From Planococcus antarcticus DSM 14505 (GTDB taxonomy: Bacteria > Bacillota > Bacilli > Bacillales_A > Planococcaceae): DNA of 64,000 bases. The position numbers and the translations under genes are program-made. The notes beneath the pieces are model-generated. The model did not search any database. It was not told the origin of the DNA and saw nothing but the letters and a program-made list of their open reading frames with translations. Location of the stretch: positions 1,740,501 through 1,804,500 of the forward strand of contig NZ_CP016534.2 in the NCBI RefSeq assembly GCF_001687565.2. Reading direction: 5' to 3'. Below are positions 45,219 through 54,850 of the stretch, piece by piece; the stretch's first letter is position 1, and each line of letters starts with the position of its first letter.

Positions 45219-46277
45219 ATGAATTTGGCAAAAGTAAAAACTTCGATGGTATTAATTCTGTCTTGCATCCTTGCATTGGCTGGATGCAATAGCAATCAGA
45301 ATGAATCTTCCGGTCAAAACGAAGACTCATCGGCATCAGATGATCAATTAAAGATTGTGACGACCTTTTTTCCTATGTATGAGTTCACTAGGAATATTAC
45401 CCAAGATAAAGCTAATGTGGAACTTTTAGTTCCCTCAAATGTTGAACCACATGATTGGAAACCCACTCCGAAAGATATGGCGATGATCCAAGAGGCAGAT
45501 GTGGTCATTTATAACAGTACCTATATGGAAACTTGGATTACTTCTATTCAAGATAGTTTAGATGAGAATCAACCCTTGTTTGTAGAAGCTAGTCAGGGTA
45601 TTGACTTAATGGAAGGGGCCGCCCACGAGCATGATCACGAAGAAGTCTATGGGCATGGAGAAGAAGAAGGTCACCACGAAGAATACCATGAGTACGGAGA
45701 AGAAGGGGACCACCATGAGGAAGAAGAGGTTCACCATGAACATGGCGGTGAGCAATTAGATCCGCACGTATGGTTAAGTCCAGTGCTTGCTCAGGAAGAA
45801 GTCAAAACCATTACGGACGCGATTGTAAAGTTAGATCCAGAAAATCAACGCTATTATGAAAGTCGTAGTGAGGAATATACCCAAGAATTAAAAGAATTAG
45901 ATGAACTATTTCACAAAACATTAAAAGATATTTCTGGGAAAGAAATTATAACTCAACATGCTGCTTTTGGCTATTTAGCCAGAGAATATGATTTGGTTCA
46001 AGTACCCATTGCAGGATTGTCACCTTCTCAGGAACCGAGTCCAGCGAAGCTTGCTGAATTAAAGGATTTCGCTGAAGAAAAAGAAATAAATGTGATTTAT
46101 TTTGGAGAGACGACCTCCCCCAAAGTGGCCGAAACATTAGCTACTGAAATTGGGGCGGAAACGGAAGTATTGAGCACTTTAGAAGGTTTAAGCCAAGAAG
46201 ATAAAGAAGCAGGTTTAGGTTATATAGACATTATGAAAAATAACTTAACGTCACTGGAAAAGTCCCTTAAAAAATAG
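45219..46277 (+). CDS. adcA: Zinc-binding lipoprotein of an ABC importer (AdcA/ZnuA type)
   Basis: A 352-residue cluster A-I substrate-binding protein. A lipoprotein signal (LALAGC) is followed by TTFFPMYEFTRNI and NVEPHDWKPTPKD (first metal His), then a long His/Glu-rich loop (AAHEHDHEEVYGHGEEEGHH), LDPHVWLSP (second His), TQHAAFGYLAREY (third His) and a late acidic ligand. Captures zinc outside the membrane and passes it to AdcB. Directly under a perfect Zur box. Confidence 0.93.
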   Translation: MNLAKVKTSMVLILSCILALAGCNSNQNESSGQNEDSSASDDQLKIVTTFFPMYEFTRNITQDKANVELLVPSNVEPHDWKPTPKDMAMIQEADVVIYNSTYMETWITSIQDSLDENQPLFVEASQGIDLMEGAAHEHDHEEVYGHGEEEGHHEEYHEYGEEGDHHEEEEVHHEHGGEQLDPHVWLSPVLAQEEVKTITDAIVKLDPENQRYYESRSEEYTQELKELDELFHKTLKDISGKEIITQHAAFGYLAREYDLVQVPIAGLSPSQEPSPAKLAELKDFAEEKEINVIYFGETTSPKVAETLATEIGAETEVLSTLEGLSQEDKEAGLGYIDIMKNNLTSLEKSLKK

Positions 46278-46499
46278 TCTAAGCAACAGTTCTTTGCTGT
46301 TAATTGCACCGTATTAGTTGCAATAGATGTGAAAGTACAGGGCTGGTACAATGCGGCAGCAACATATAAATACCCATGCCACGGGCGAGAAAATATAAAC
46401 AGCAGCTGAAATGAATGATTATGTTTGAAAAAGGCAAAGAATCAAAAAACTGATTAAGAATTTTTTATGTGTGTATCTTTTCTGGTAAGGAGAGAGAGT
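46278..46499. other. Gap between adcA and adcC genes
   Basis: About 220 bases. No second Zur box or terminator is clear, so the three importer genes may share a transcript, though an internal promoter is possible. Confidence 0.35.
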
Positions 46500-47207
46500 A
46501 TGAAACTTATTTCACTGAAAAACATAGTATTTGGTTATAACCATGTCCCTATACTCAACGGGGTTTCCTTTGATATTCAAAGTGGGGAGTTCGTTGGTGT
46601 AATGGGACCGAATGGAGCCTCCAAATCGACAATTTTACGTATCCTGCTTGGGTTGTTAAAGCCGTGGGAAGGTAGTGTGACGACCAGAAAAAGAAACATT
46701 CAAGGAAAACCTCTCACCATCGGTTATGTACCGCAACAAATTTCTTCATTTAATATAGGATTTCCAAGTACCGTACAAGAACTGGTCAGATCAGGCAGAT
46801 ATAAAAAAGGCAAATGGTTAAAGACATTAACCAAAGACGATTTAGCGCAAATCGAAAACGCATTAAAAATGGTGGGAATGTGGGAGTTTCGTTCTCGTAA
46901 GATTGGAGATTTATCAGGAGGGCAAAAGCAGAAAATAATTATCGCCAGAGTACTTGCAAGCGATCCGGATCTTCTCGTGCTAGATGAGCCAACAACGGGA
47001 ATGGATGCAGAAAGTAGAATGGAATTTTACAGATTTATGTCCCACCAAGTAAAAAAGCATAATCGAACCGTTTTAATGGTTACCCATGAACAAGACGAGG
47101 TTGAGCGTTATTTAGACAAAGTACTTCGATTAGAGAAAGGAGAGCAAGGTGAGTGGAAATGTTTGACCTTGGATTCATGCAACGAGCATTTTGGGCAGGT
47201 GGATTGA
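46500..47207 (+). CDS. adcC: Zinc ABC transporter ATP-binding protein (AdcC/ZnuC type)
   Basis: A 235-residue ATPase with Walker [10 protein letters not shown] (the A-S-K variant seen in this subfamily), Q-loop YVPQQ, signature LSGGQKQK, Walker [13 protein letters not shown] and H-loop VTHEQDE. It powers zinc import. ATG at 46500 follows a GGAGAGAG site. The 3' end overlaps the permease gene by 49 bases. Confidence 0.92.
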   Translation: MKLISLKNIVFGYNHVPILNGVSFDIQSGEFVGVMGPNGASKSTILRILLGLLKPWEGSVTTRKRNIQGKPLTIGYVPQQISSFNIGFPSTVQELVRSGRYKKGKWLKTLTKDDLAQIENALKMVGMWEFRSRKIGDLSGGQKQKIIIARVLASDPDLLVLDEPTTGMDAESRMEFYRFMSHQVKKHNRTVLMVTHEQDEVERYLDKVLRLEKGEQGEWKCLTLDSCNEHFGQVD

Positions 47208-48004
47208 TTGGTATTATGAGCCCATTGCTAGGAATTTACCTTGTTTTGAGAAGACAAGCTTTGATGGCAGATACTCTATCTCATATTTCACTTTCAGGTG
47301 TAGCCATCGGTTTTTTTATTAACCAGAATATTACACTTTCGACAATTCTGGTGGTAATCGCAGGGGCAATAGGAATCGAGTATATGAGAAGGGGATATAA
47401 AACCTATTCAGAAGTTTCAATTGCCATTATGATGGCCGCAGGATTATCGTTTGCTTTAGTTTTATTATCTTTAAGTGATGGCGGATTGACAACCAATATC
47501 GAGCAATATCTATTTGGTTCAATCGTCACCACAAGTGCCAAACAGCTTTATGTGTTAGCAGTTGTGACGTTAATAGTCCTTCTTTTTCTCTTTTTTTTCA
47601 GGAGAGCGCTGTACTTAATGACTTTTGATGAAGATACAGCTTACACAAGTGGCATTAACACGAATTTATTGTCATTATCCTTTAGCATTCTGGTTGGAAT
47701 AGCTATTTCAGTTATTATACCAACAATCGGCGTGCTCTTAGTTTCTGCTTTGATGGTGCTGCCAGCAGCTTTTGCAATTAGGTTTACAAAAGGGTTCAAA
47801 GCAGTGATGATTACAGCGATTGTAATTGCTCTGTTTAGTATTTATTCCGGTTTAATCTCTTCCTATATGTTTGGTACTCCACCGGGTGCTACGATTACTT
47901 TAATTTTAGTCATTAGTTTAGTAATTGGTTCTATTATACAAAAAACAATCATTCACTTAACTAGAAGAGGGAAGAAGGAAATTCGTAGAGTTACTTATAA
48001 ATAA
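47159..48004 (+). CDS. adcB: Zinc ABC transporter permease (AdcB/ZnuB type)
   Basis: A 281-residue membrane protein with eight or nine helices of the ABC-3 family: [25 protein letters not shown] and [19 protein letters not shown] are the conserved blocks. Forms the zinc channel with AdcC. AAGG lies before the ATG at 47159; a GTG at 47153 is less likely. Confidence 0.93.
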   Translation: MFDLGFMQRAFWAGGLIGIMSPLLGIYLVLRRQALMADTLSHISLSGVAIGFFINQNITLSTILVVIAGAIGIEYMRRGYKTYSEVSIAIMMAAGLSFALVLLSLSDGGLTTNIEQYLFGSIVTTSAKQLYVLAVVTLIVLLFLFFFRRALYLMTFDEDTAYTSGINTNLLSLSFSILVGIAISVIIPTIGVLLVSALMVLPAAFAIRFTKGFKAVMITAIVIALFSIYSGLISSYMFGTPPGATITLILVISLVIGSIIQKTIIHLTRRGKKEIRRVTYK

Positions 48005-48056
48005 CGTTTGGTTTTAGGTATTACCATAAACAATCACTAAAAAGGCGGTTTTCTAA

Positions 48057-48629
48057 ATGATTCTTTCCGGGTTAACAATTGCAGAAAAAATAGAAAAGAA
48101 AGAACTTACAATTAAGCCAATGGCATCAAGCCAGGTTCAACCAGCCTCCATTGATTTGCGGATTTCAAATCATTTTTTAATCATGGATGAGCATTCAACC
48201 CCTTATATTTCATTAGAGAAACCTGCTAAATATAAAGAGGTTTACCAAGATACAATCATCATACCCCCTCAAGGTTTTGTTCTTGGGACGACAATTGAGA
48301 CTGTTGAATTACCCAACGACCTAACGGCTTTTGTCGAAGGAAGAAGCTCAATTGGAAGACTGGGTTTATTTATTCAGAATGCAGGTTGGGTAGACCCTGG
48401 ATTTAAAGGCCATATCACCTTGGAACTTTATAACGCAAACCGTATACCCATCGAGCTAAAAGCAGGAAGACGTCTTTGTCAGCTAGTCTTTGCTAAGTTA
48501 GACCAAGAGGGCCACACCTATAAAGGGAAGTATAATTACCAACAAAAAGCAACCGAAAGCCGTATCTACCTTGATAACGATAAAGAAGAAATACATCAAA
48601 AAAAACCGAAATTTGAGCAATTCGATTAA
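48057..48629 (+). CDS. dcd: dCTP deaminase
   Basis: A 190-residue Dcd/dUTPase-fold enzyme ([59 protein letters not shown]). The catalytic Glu and Ser-Arg-Ser loop appear intact. It converts dCTP to dUTP and needs no zinc, unlike the zinc-dependent dCMP deaminase of the usual Bacillus pathway. It sits 52 bases after the zinc permease gene, so it is probably in the Zur operon as a zinc-sparing substitute. A bifunctional dCTP deaminase/dUTPase is possible. Confidence 0.88.
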   Translation: MILSGLTIAEKIEKKELTIKPMASSQVQPASIDLRISNHFLIMDEHSTPYISLEKPAKYKEVYQDTIIIPPQGFVLGTTIETVELPNDLTAFVEGRSSIGRLGLFIQNAGWVDPGFKGHITLELYNANRIPIELKAGRRLCQLVFAKLDQEGHTYKGKYNYQQKATESRIYLDNDKEEIHQKKPKFEQFD

Positions 48630-48647
48630 ATGTAGTCTAAGTTTGGG

Positions 48648-48677
48648 AACAGCTTCTTTCAAAAAGAAGCTGTTTTT
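48648..48677 (+). terminator. Terminator after dcd
   Basis: AACAGCTTCTTT pairs with AAAGAAGCTGTT, followed by T residues. It marks the end of the zinc operon. Confidence 0.8.
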
Positions 48678-48786
48678 AATGAATTGAGCATGTATAAAAT
48701 GTAGCAAAATATGATGAAGTTGTTGAGGGTTCAACTCGTTTGAACTTCTATTTAAAAACAGGACTGATTTAAGGAGAGGTGATTTT

Positions 48787-49542
48787 ATGGTAAGTAATCA
48801 ATTGAAACTAGAAACAACCCCTTGGTATGAAGAACATTTCCAGACAGACTATATAAAAATTTATCAACACAGACACAGTGAGGCAGAAAATGAGTTGAGG
48901 AAATTATTGGAACTAATTCCTTGGGAAAAAGGGCAATCAGTTCTTGACTTATGTTGCGGTTATGGAAGACATTCACGTTACCTTGCAGAACTTGGCTGGA
49001 GAGTTACTGGAGTCGATCTATCAGCTCCATTGCTCCAAGAGGCAATCCGTTTGACTGTGAATTTACCGATTCAATATATGAGGTGTGACATGAGAAATAT
49101 TCCGTTTCAAAAGGAAATGGATCTGGTGTTAAACATGTTTACAAGCTTTGGGTATTTTCCCCAGGATGCGGAAAACGAAAAAGTAATTGAGGGAATTAGC
49201 CAATCTCTAAAAGAAGGCGGCTATTTCATTATGGATTATCTTAATCCTAAATTCGTTGAAGAAAACCTCATACCTTATTCAAGAGAAGAGATTGGACCGA
49301 TCGAATTAATTCAGTATAGGAAAGTTGAAAACGGACATGTGCATAAAAATATCTTTATGATTTCCGGCAGCGAAGAAAAACAGTACGAAGAAATTATTAA
49401 GCTGTATGATCTTGACAAAATGATGAAAATGTTAACATCAAAAGGGCTTTATGTCCAAAAAATTCTTGGACATTACGACGGCAGCGAATATCATTTCCAG
49501 AAATCTCCGCGAATGATTTTTATTTGTAAAAAAGGTCAATAA
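48787..49542 (+). CDS. Class I SAM-dependent methyltransferase
   Basis: A 251-residue protein with motif I VLDLCCGYGRHSRYLAELG, motif II VTGVDLS and a post-I stretch MRCDMRNIPF. Substrate unknown; the MYFPQD/ENGHVHKN region resembles small-molecule methyltransferases. AAGGAGAGG precedes the ATG. Not obviously linked to zinc. Confidence 0.85.
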   Translation: MVSNQLKLETTPWYEEHFQTDYIKIYQHRHSEAENELRKLLELIPWEKGQSVLDLCCGYGRHSRYLAELGWRVTGVDLSAPLLQEAIRLTVNLPIQYMRCDMRNIPFQKEMDLVLNMFTSFGYFPQDAENEKVIEGISQSLKEGGYFIMDYLNPKFVEENLIPYSREEIGPIELIQYRKVENGHVHKNIFMISGSEEKQYEEIIKLYDLDKMMKMLTSKGLYVQKILGHYDGSEYHFQKSPRMIFICKKGQ

Positions 49543-49617
49543 GACATTCATCTTTTCTATACGTGTTAATTGTCAATTCAAGTCGAACACACCAAAAAAT
49601 CCGAAAGGAGCAGAACG

Positions 49618-50409
49618 ATGAAAATAAATGATAACTGGCATTTCCAAGTTGGGGAATTTAAACTCATCGCTTTATCAGATGGGGCGTTTCCGGTATCCAA
49701 GGAATTCTTTTTTTCGAATACGCCTCAGGACATAATTGAACATATTCCTGAAGAGTTCAATGCTCCCCTAAACTTTTTGCTTATTGATACAGGAGAGAAA
49801 AAAATACTAATAGACGCAGGCTTTGGTGAGGAATATTTGCCGACTGGGGGCTACTTGCTAAGGCAGCTTCAACAGGAAGGGATCCGGCCTGAAGATATTC
49901 ACACAATCATCATTACTCACGGCCATTTAGATCATATCGGGGGGCTTTCTCAAAATGGAAAACCCGTCTTTTCCAATGCTGAACATCTGATTACAGCTGA
50001 AGAGTGGAATTACTGGTCAAAGCATCCGGAAACTACGGAATCAATGACCTTGGCTGCACTAAAAGGCCAGATCACCTTCATTCATTCTAATTTTCACATT
50101 TGTCGGGGCATCTCAGTTAAGCATACTCCAGGCCATACAGAAGGCCATCTGACGGTTTCTATTGAGTCGCAAGGCACACGCTTGTTGGTCGCTTCCGATA
50201 TTCTCAACGACCCAGTCACTCTTTCACATCCTGCCTCTCATATTGCTGCCGAACTGGATCCTGGCAAGGGCATGGAGACACGCCAGGCTTTTTTGCAAGA
50301 AGCCCATGAGCAATCAGCACAAGTTTTTGCATGTCATTATCCGTTTCCAGGACTGGGTAAAGTGAAGAAAGTCGAAGGGCAATGGACATGGGTGCCCCTG
50401 GATAACTAA
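49618..50409 (+). CDS. MBL-fold metallo-hydrolase
   Basis: A 263-residue protein with the metallo-beta-lactamase fold: THGHLDHIGG (HxHxDH), HTPGHTEGH, SDILNDP and a C-terminal His (FACHYPFPGLG). Likely a thioesterase- or lactonase-type hydrolase with two metals; the substrate is not predictable. AAAGGAG precedes the ATG at 49618. Confidence 0.88.
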   Translation: MKINDNWHFQVGEFKLIALSDGAFPVSKEFFFSNTPQDIIEHIPEEFNAPLNFLLIDTGEKKILIDAGFGEEYLPTGGYLLRQLQQEGIRPEDIHTIIITHGHLDHIGGLSQNGKPVFSNAEHLITAEEWNYWSKHPETTESMTLAALKGQITFIHSNFHICRGISVKHTPGHTEGHLTVSIESQGTRLLVASDILNDPVTLSHPASHIAAELDPGKGMETRQAFLQEAHEQSAQVFACHYPFPGLGKVKKVEGQWTWVPLDN

Positions 50410-50485
50410 AAGAGGCGGTTCAGCAGAGAAGCACCGATGTGAATGCGAATCCTCTGCACCAAAGCTAGTGGAAGGAGTGAAAAAA

Positions 50486-50650
50486 GTGAAATTCCCCAGC
50501 AAAGCTGAACGGCTGGTTTTATTTGGATCCAAACCACCTGGTCCCAGAAATAATTTGGTGTTGAGCCAAAAAAGGAGCAGACAAATTTGTCTGCTCCTTA
50601 AAACTGACTTTATTAATTTAATAAATATATTACGCTCTTTTTTCATCTAA
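50486..50650 (+). CDS. Possible 54-residue protein (weak)
   Basis: A GTG at 50486 has GAAGGAG eight bases upstream and opens a short frame (MKFPSKAERLVLFGSKPPGPRNN...). The latter part runs through the palindrome at 50572-50599 and into the neighbouring gene's 3' end, so only the first 25 residues look like protein. It may be a remnant. Confidence 0.2.
   Translation: MKFPSKAERLVLFGSKPPGPRNNLVLSQKRSRQICLLLKTDFINLINILRSFFI
50572..50599. terminator. Perfect palindromic terminator
   Basis: AAGGAGCAGACAAA and its complement without a loop spacer, flanked by A's on the left and T-poor sequence on the right; it probably terminates the minus-strand gene. Confidence 0.65.
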
Positions 50651-50827
50651 TCGCCGACGAAGCACTAGAGCCGAACTAGCAAATATAACGAAAGCTATTG
50701 TTGAACCAGCAGTAATTACCTTCAACACATTTCCAAATGGAGGATTGAATAACAGAGCAACCGAGATGATCAAAACGGCACCAGTTAATCCCATCCCTAA
50801 AATTAAGAATACCAAAATTTTATTCAT
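50630..50827 (-). CDS. Small two-helix membrane protein
   Basis: A 65-residue protein with two hydrophobic segments (ILVFLILGMGLTGAVLIISVALLF and VITAGSTIAFVIFASSALVL) and a basic tail (RRRLDEKRA). AAAAGAGG lies seven bases upstream of the ATG. Function unknown; a terminator follows. Confidence 0.6.
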   Translation of the reverse strand: MNKILVFLILGMGLTGAVLIISVALLFNPPFGNVLKVITAGSTIAFVIFASSALVLRRRLDEKRA

Positions 50828-51048
50828 CAATTCACCTCTTTTTATTTTATCCTTATACTACCATAGAAATGATTTAAAATATTTTTAAAAAAGTATTGAT
50901 CGGAAATATGTCTGCTGAACAAAATCAGTTCTCGAAGAAGAAAGCTAGCTTTCTGAAAATAATCTAGTTTACATATCATGAGTCATCGGAAGCAATTCAT
51001 ATAAGAATGGAGAGAAGAGAGGTTGATTAATGTCTTTCTTTGGTCTTC

Positions 51049-51819
51049 TGTCAAGAAAGTGGACACAGAAAAACTGTACTTTTTCTTCAAAAACCCTATC
51101 GCGCTCCGCTTGATCGGACAGCCATGAGAAGCGGTTCAAAAGCGAACCACTTCTCATGGCTGTCAAACTGTCACGAAACCAATCGTTCTGATATCAGGGA
51201 TGCGTATTTTTTTCATAGTTTTCGGGTGACAAATAACCGAGTGTGGAGTGCCGTCTACGCAAATTATAGAAGTCATCGATGTAATGGCCGATTGCCTTTC
51301 GAGCGTCTTCCCGTGTTCGGAACCGGTGGCGGTAAATTAGCTCTTTCTTAATGGTGGCGTGAAACGATTCGATGCAGGCGTTATCGTACGGATCTCCCTT
51401 GCGGCTCATGCTGATTTGGAATTCGGCTTTTTTCAAGCACTTAATGTACTCATCGGAACAGTATTGAGAGCCGCGGTCAGAGTGATGGATTGGCTCACCA
51501 GTGGGATTTCGCAAGAGCAGCGCCTCTTGCAGCGCCCCAAGTGGCAGTTCGGTCTTCATCGTGACATCCAGACTCCACCCGATAATCTTGCGCGAGAATA
51601 GATCCATTACACTCGCCAGATACAACCATCCCTCTAGCGTCCAGATATACGTGATATCGTATACCCAGACCGTATTGGGCTTGTCGACATTAAAACGGCG
51701 CTCGAGAAGATTTGGGTAAACGAATTGGTGATGGTTGGAATCCGTCGTTGTCACGAATTGTTTTACTGGCAATGCACAGAGTCCTAGCTCTTTCATGTAA
51801 CGACCCTGTGTTAGGCTGG
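51049..51819 (-). mobile_element. Truncated IS3-family element
   Basis: The right terminal repeat TGTCAAGAAAGTGGACAC begins at 51049. Next to it is a long hairpin (GACAGCCATGAGAAG at 51117 with its complement ending 51167). The body carries the 3' two thirds of an orfB on the minus strand. The other end is cut off at about 51820 where a second IS begins; the missing orfA and left end are not on the far side of that element. Confidence 0.8.
51194..51819 (-). pseudogene. IS3-family transposase OrfB, 5'-truncated
   Basis: The minus-strand frame encodes the rve integrase core: Asp in VYDITYIWTLEGWLYLASV, Asp in HHSDRGSQYCS, Glu in DNACIESFHATIKKE. The N-terminal HTH_21 part is missing; the frame begins TTTSLTQGRYMKELGL and is interrupted at the junction with the next IS. 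The core is preserved but unlikely to be expressed as a working transposase. Confidence 0.85.
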
Positions 51820-51874
51820 TTGTCGTACGAAACTCTCTTGTTATACTTTAATTATTAGATGAAGGTTGTGCGAC

Positions 51875-52374
51875 ATGACGAGTGAAAATAGAACGCGTTA
51901 TACGAAAGAACAGAAGGACGCTATCCTGAAACGGATGATGCCCCCTCAAAACGAATCCGTTAAAAGCATCACGGAAGATCTCGAGATTTCCAAACAAACA
52001 CTTTATAAATGGCGAAAACAAGCACGCAGTGCCGGATAAGCGACACCGGGAAATGACCAAGCATCCGAACGCTGGAACAGTGAAGATAAGTTTCTGGTGG
52101 TGCTGGAAACCTACGCGATGACGCGGAATACTGCCGGAAAAAGGGCTTGTACAAAGAACAGATTGATGCTTGGCGCATCAGTTGTCTAGGGGCCAACACA
52201 GGTGAAATCAACCAGACCAAACGGCTTTCTCAGGAACTGAAGGAAGAAAAACGGCGGACAGCTGAAGTGGAAAAAGATCTGCGTAAAAAAGAGAAGGCGC
52301 TGGCTGAAGCTGCGGCGTTATTGCTTCTGCGAAAAAAGGCCCGAGCGATTTGGGGGGATCCAGAGGACGAATGA
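51875..52374 (+). pseudogene. IS transposase OrfA, broken
   Basis: The ATG at 51875 opens MTSENRTRYTKEQKDAILKRM..., an HTH protein, stopped by TAA at 52037-52039. The frame continues (ATPGNDQASERW) to about 52110, then shifts frame with loss of some bases into EYCRKKGLYKEQIDAWRISC and a charged coiled coil ending at 52374. At least one stop and one frameshift make it inactive. Confidence 0.8.
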
Positions 52375-53438
52375 TCCGCCCGCCAGATCGCCGACGTGCG
52401 GTTGAACTCATCCAAGAAGCGAACCGCAACGGGGCCCGCTTGGCCCGTGCCTGTCAGGAATTGAATATCAATGTCCGCACGTATGAACGGTGGGTCTCCG
52501 GTGGCGAAGTGAAAGAAGATCAACGCCCCCACGCCGAGCGACCTGTGCCTCAAAATAAACTGAGTGAAGAAGAGCGACAAGAAGTGCTGCAAATCGGTAA
52601 GAAAGAAGAATTTGTGGACTTGCCTCCTTCCCAGATTGTGCCGAAGCTCGCCGATCGGTCCATCTACATCGCCTCTGAATCGACGATGTACCGTATTTTG
52701 CGCCAAGAACAGATGCAACAGCACCGCGGCCAAAGCAAACGCCCGAAAGCGAAATTGCCGGAGAGCTATTTGGCGACGGATCCGAACCAGGTCTGGACGT
52801 GGGATATCACGTGGCTGAAAGGTCCGGTGAAAGGGCTATATTATCGACTCTATTTGATCATCGACCTGTTTAGTCGAAAGATTGTCGGCTGGGAAGTGTG
52901 GGAAATGGAAGATGCCAATCATGCGGCCGATCTGATCAGAAAAACCGTCGTCAGCGAAAAAATACACGGAGCGCCACTGGTACTGCATTCCGATAACGGC
53001 AGCCCGATGAAAGCCGCGACGTTCCAGGCGTTGCTTAAGAAACTGGGGATTCAAAGTTCATACTCCAGACCGCGCGTCAGTAACGACAATCCGTATTCGG
53101 AAGCCATTTTTCGGACACTTAAATACCGGCCAGAGTTTCCGGTTGACGGATTTGCCTCTCTTGAAGAGGCACGGGAATGGACCACTCGGTTCGTCCACTG
53201 GCATACGCATGAGCATCAGCACAGCAGTATTAACTTTGTGACGCCAGAACAGCGTCACACGGGTGTTCACGTGGAAGTACTGAAAAATCGGCATGAAGTT
53301 TACATACAAGCGAAACAAAATCGGCCGGAACGGTGGGCAAGAACGACAAAAAATTGGCAACCGCATGAATCCGTCGCATTGAATCCGATGAAAGAGAAGG
53401 CGCGGACGGATCAGTTGCTTCAACGGCAGAAGGAATAA
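52371..53438 (+). CDS. IS3-family transposase OrfB
   Basis: A 355-residue transposase: an N-terminal Arg-rich HTH region, then the rve core with Asp in WTWDITWLKG, Asp in LHSDNGSPMK and Glu in NPYSEAIFRTLKY. The ATG at 52371 overlaps the end of orfA; the frame is open from TTGGGGGGA at 52350, a run that could support slippage. It may still be complete, though OrfA is broken. Confidence 0.85.
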   Translation: MIRPPDRRRAVELIQEANRNGARLARACQELNINVRTYERWVSGGEVKEDQRPHAERPVPQNKLSEEERQEVLQIGKKEEFVDLPPSQIVPKLADRSIYIASESTMYRILRQEQMQQHRGQSKRPKAKLPESYLATDPNQVWTWDITWLKGPVKGLYYRLYLIIDLFSRKIVGWEVWEMEDANHAADLIRKTVVSEKIHGAPLVLHSDNGSPMKAATFQALLKKLGIQSSYSRPRVSNDNPYSEAIFRTLKYRPEFPVDGFASLEEAREWTTRFVHWHTHEHQHSSINFVTPEQRHTGVHVEVLKNRHEVYIQAKQNRPERWARTTKNWQPHESVALNPMKEKARTDQLLQRQKE

Positions 53439-53494
53439 ATAGCAGTTTTCGAAAACAGAGAGATGCGACAACTATATTGACAAACACCGATACC

Positions 53495-53594
53495 GAGTAA
53501 GGTTAATATGGTGACGTATTAACAAATAGGGGTGGCACCACGATTTTAGTAATCTCGTCCCCAAGACAATTGTCTTGGGGGTGAGATTTTTTTG
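53495..53594 (+). promoter_or_regulatory. Truncated T-box leader (stem III, T-box and terminator only)
   Basis: GTTAATA/TATTAAC forms a stem-III-like hairpin, followed by the T-box signature GGGGTGGCACCACG (53529-53542) and a terminator (AATCTCGTCCCCAAGACA with a near-complementary arm, then seven T, 53551-53594). The specifier stem I that reads the tRNA anticodon is absent: the IS ends at 53471, about 25 bases upstream. A tRNA-responsive switch once controlled the MFS gene but can no longer select its tRNA. Confidence 0.8.
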
Positions 53595-53626
53595 TTTGGC
53601 TAAAATTCATTGGGGGAGCGGTTACG

Positions 53627-54850
53627 ATGAAAAACTGGAAGTATTCTTTATTATTGTTAGGTGATATCGGTATTTCGAATATAGGCGGATGGGTTTATCT
53701 GATTGCCTTGAATTTAATTATCCTCAATGAAACGGGCTCTCCTCTAGCAATCTCTTTACTGTATATTTTAGGGCCGATCGCGACGATTTGTTCTAATTCA
53801 TGGGCAGGAAGCCTAATAGATCGTATTAATTCGAGGAAGTTTATGATTGGGTTAGATATTTCACGTGCTTTATGTATTGCATTGATCCCTGTGCTTCCTT
53901 CGCTGGTCTATGTTTATGTCATCGTATTTATCATTAATATCGGAAGTGCCATGTTTGAGCCCACGTCAATGGTGTATATGACCAAACTAATACCAGAGAA
54001 AGATCGCCAACGATTTAATGCTTTGAGAAGCTTTATCAATTCTTGCGGAACATTAATCGGCCCTGCAATAGCGGATATTTTATTTTGGATGGGCACACCT
54101 GACACGGCTATCTATATAAACTCCGTTGCGTTAATTTTGTCAGCTTTTATCATCTTTTTATTGCCTAATGTTGATTCGCAAACAGTACCATCCGAAACTG
54201 AAAAACTTTCTCGGAAGATGATAAAAGATGACTTTAAAGTAGTTTACAAGTTCAGTCATACTCATACTTTTATTTTAAAGATTTATCTTCTTTTTGTTGG
54301 AATGACGATATTTATGACTGCCCTAGATTCATTAGAAGCAGCTTTTGCGAAAGAAGTTATTCTGATGTCAGACACGAACTATGGATTCTTACTCAGTGTA
54401 TTTGGAACGGGAATTATTTTGGGTTCTGTTATCAACACCGTTTTTTCCAAACAATTGGCAGTCAACTTGCTAATCGGGGGTGGATCTATTTTTACTGCAG
54501 TCGGTTATCTTGCTCTCTACAGCTCTCAAGGTTTTATCAGTGCTGCAATGGGAACTTTTGTGATTGGATTTGCCATCACTTTTGCAAACACGGGTTATTT
54601 GACGTTCTATCAGAACAATGTGCCAGTGAAAATGATGGGGAGGTTTGGCAGTTTGTTCAGTATGGTTGAAGCTTTGTTTATAATCATTCTAACCGTAATA
54701 ATTGGTTTGGCAGCTGAATTGACTTCAATACGGTCTGTAGGCTTAATAGGTTCATTTACTTTTTTATTATTAGGGATTATGGCATTCAAGGTAGTAACCG
54801 CTAAAAGAAGAAAAGTACATTTTGGAGAGAATATGAACTTAAACAGTTAG
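53627..54850 (+). CDS. MFS transporter
   Basis: A 407-residue, 12-helix major facilitator of the macrolide-efflux/EntS-like type (LYILGPIATICSNSWAGSLIDRINSRKFMIGLDISRAL gives the loop 2-3 motif in two blocks). GGGGGAG lies eight bases before the ATG. Its T-box leader suggests past control by amino-acid starvation, so an amino acid or a peptide-derived compound may be the cargo. Substrate is not proven. Confidence 0.87.
   Translation: MKNWKYSLLLLGDIGISNIGGWVYLIALNLIILNETGSPLAISLLYILGPIATICSNSWAGSLIDRINSRKFMIGLDISRALCIALIPVLPSLVYVYVIVFIINIGSAMFEPTSMVYMTKLIPEKDRQRFNALRSFINSCGTLIGPAIADILFWMGTPDTAIYINSVALILSAFIIFLLPNVDSQTVPSETEKLSRKMIKDDFKVVYKFSHTHTFILKIYLLFVGMTIFMTALDSLEAAFAKEVILMSDTNYGFLLSVFGTGIILGSVINTVFSKQLAVNLLIGGGSIFTAVGYLALYSSQGFISAAMGTFVIGFAITFANTGYLTFYQNNVPVKMMGRFGSLFSMVEALFIIILTVIIGLAAELTSIRSVGLIGSFTFLLLGIMAFKVVTAKRRKVHFGENMNLNS

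Larger units (their letters stand above)
51820..53471 (+). mobile_element. IS3-family element, defective
   Basis: Bounded by short inverted ends TTGTCG (51820) and CGACAA (53466-53471), with further partial similarity inward. It contains a decayed orfA and an intact orfB. It is visibly more GC-rich than its surroundings. It abuts a truncated IS on the left and a beheaded T-box leader on the right. Confidence 0.75.

Noticed and set aside
51040..51351. Small gene on the plus strand
   Set aside because: It overlaps the IS terminal hairpin and the antisense side of the transposase.
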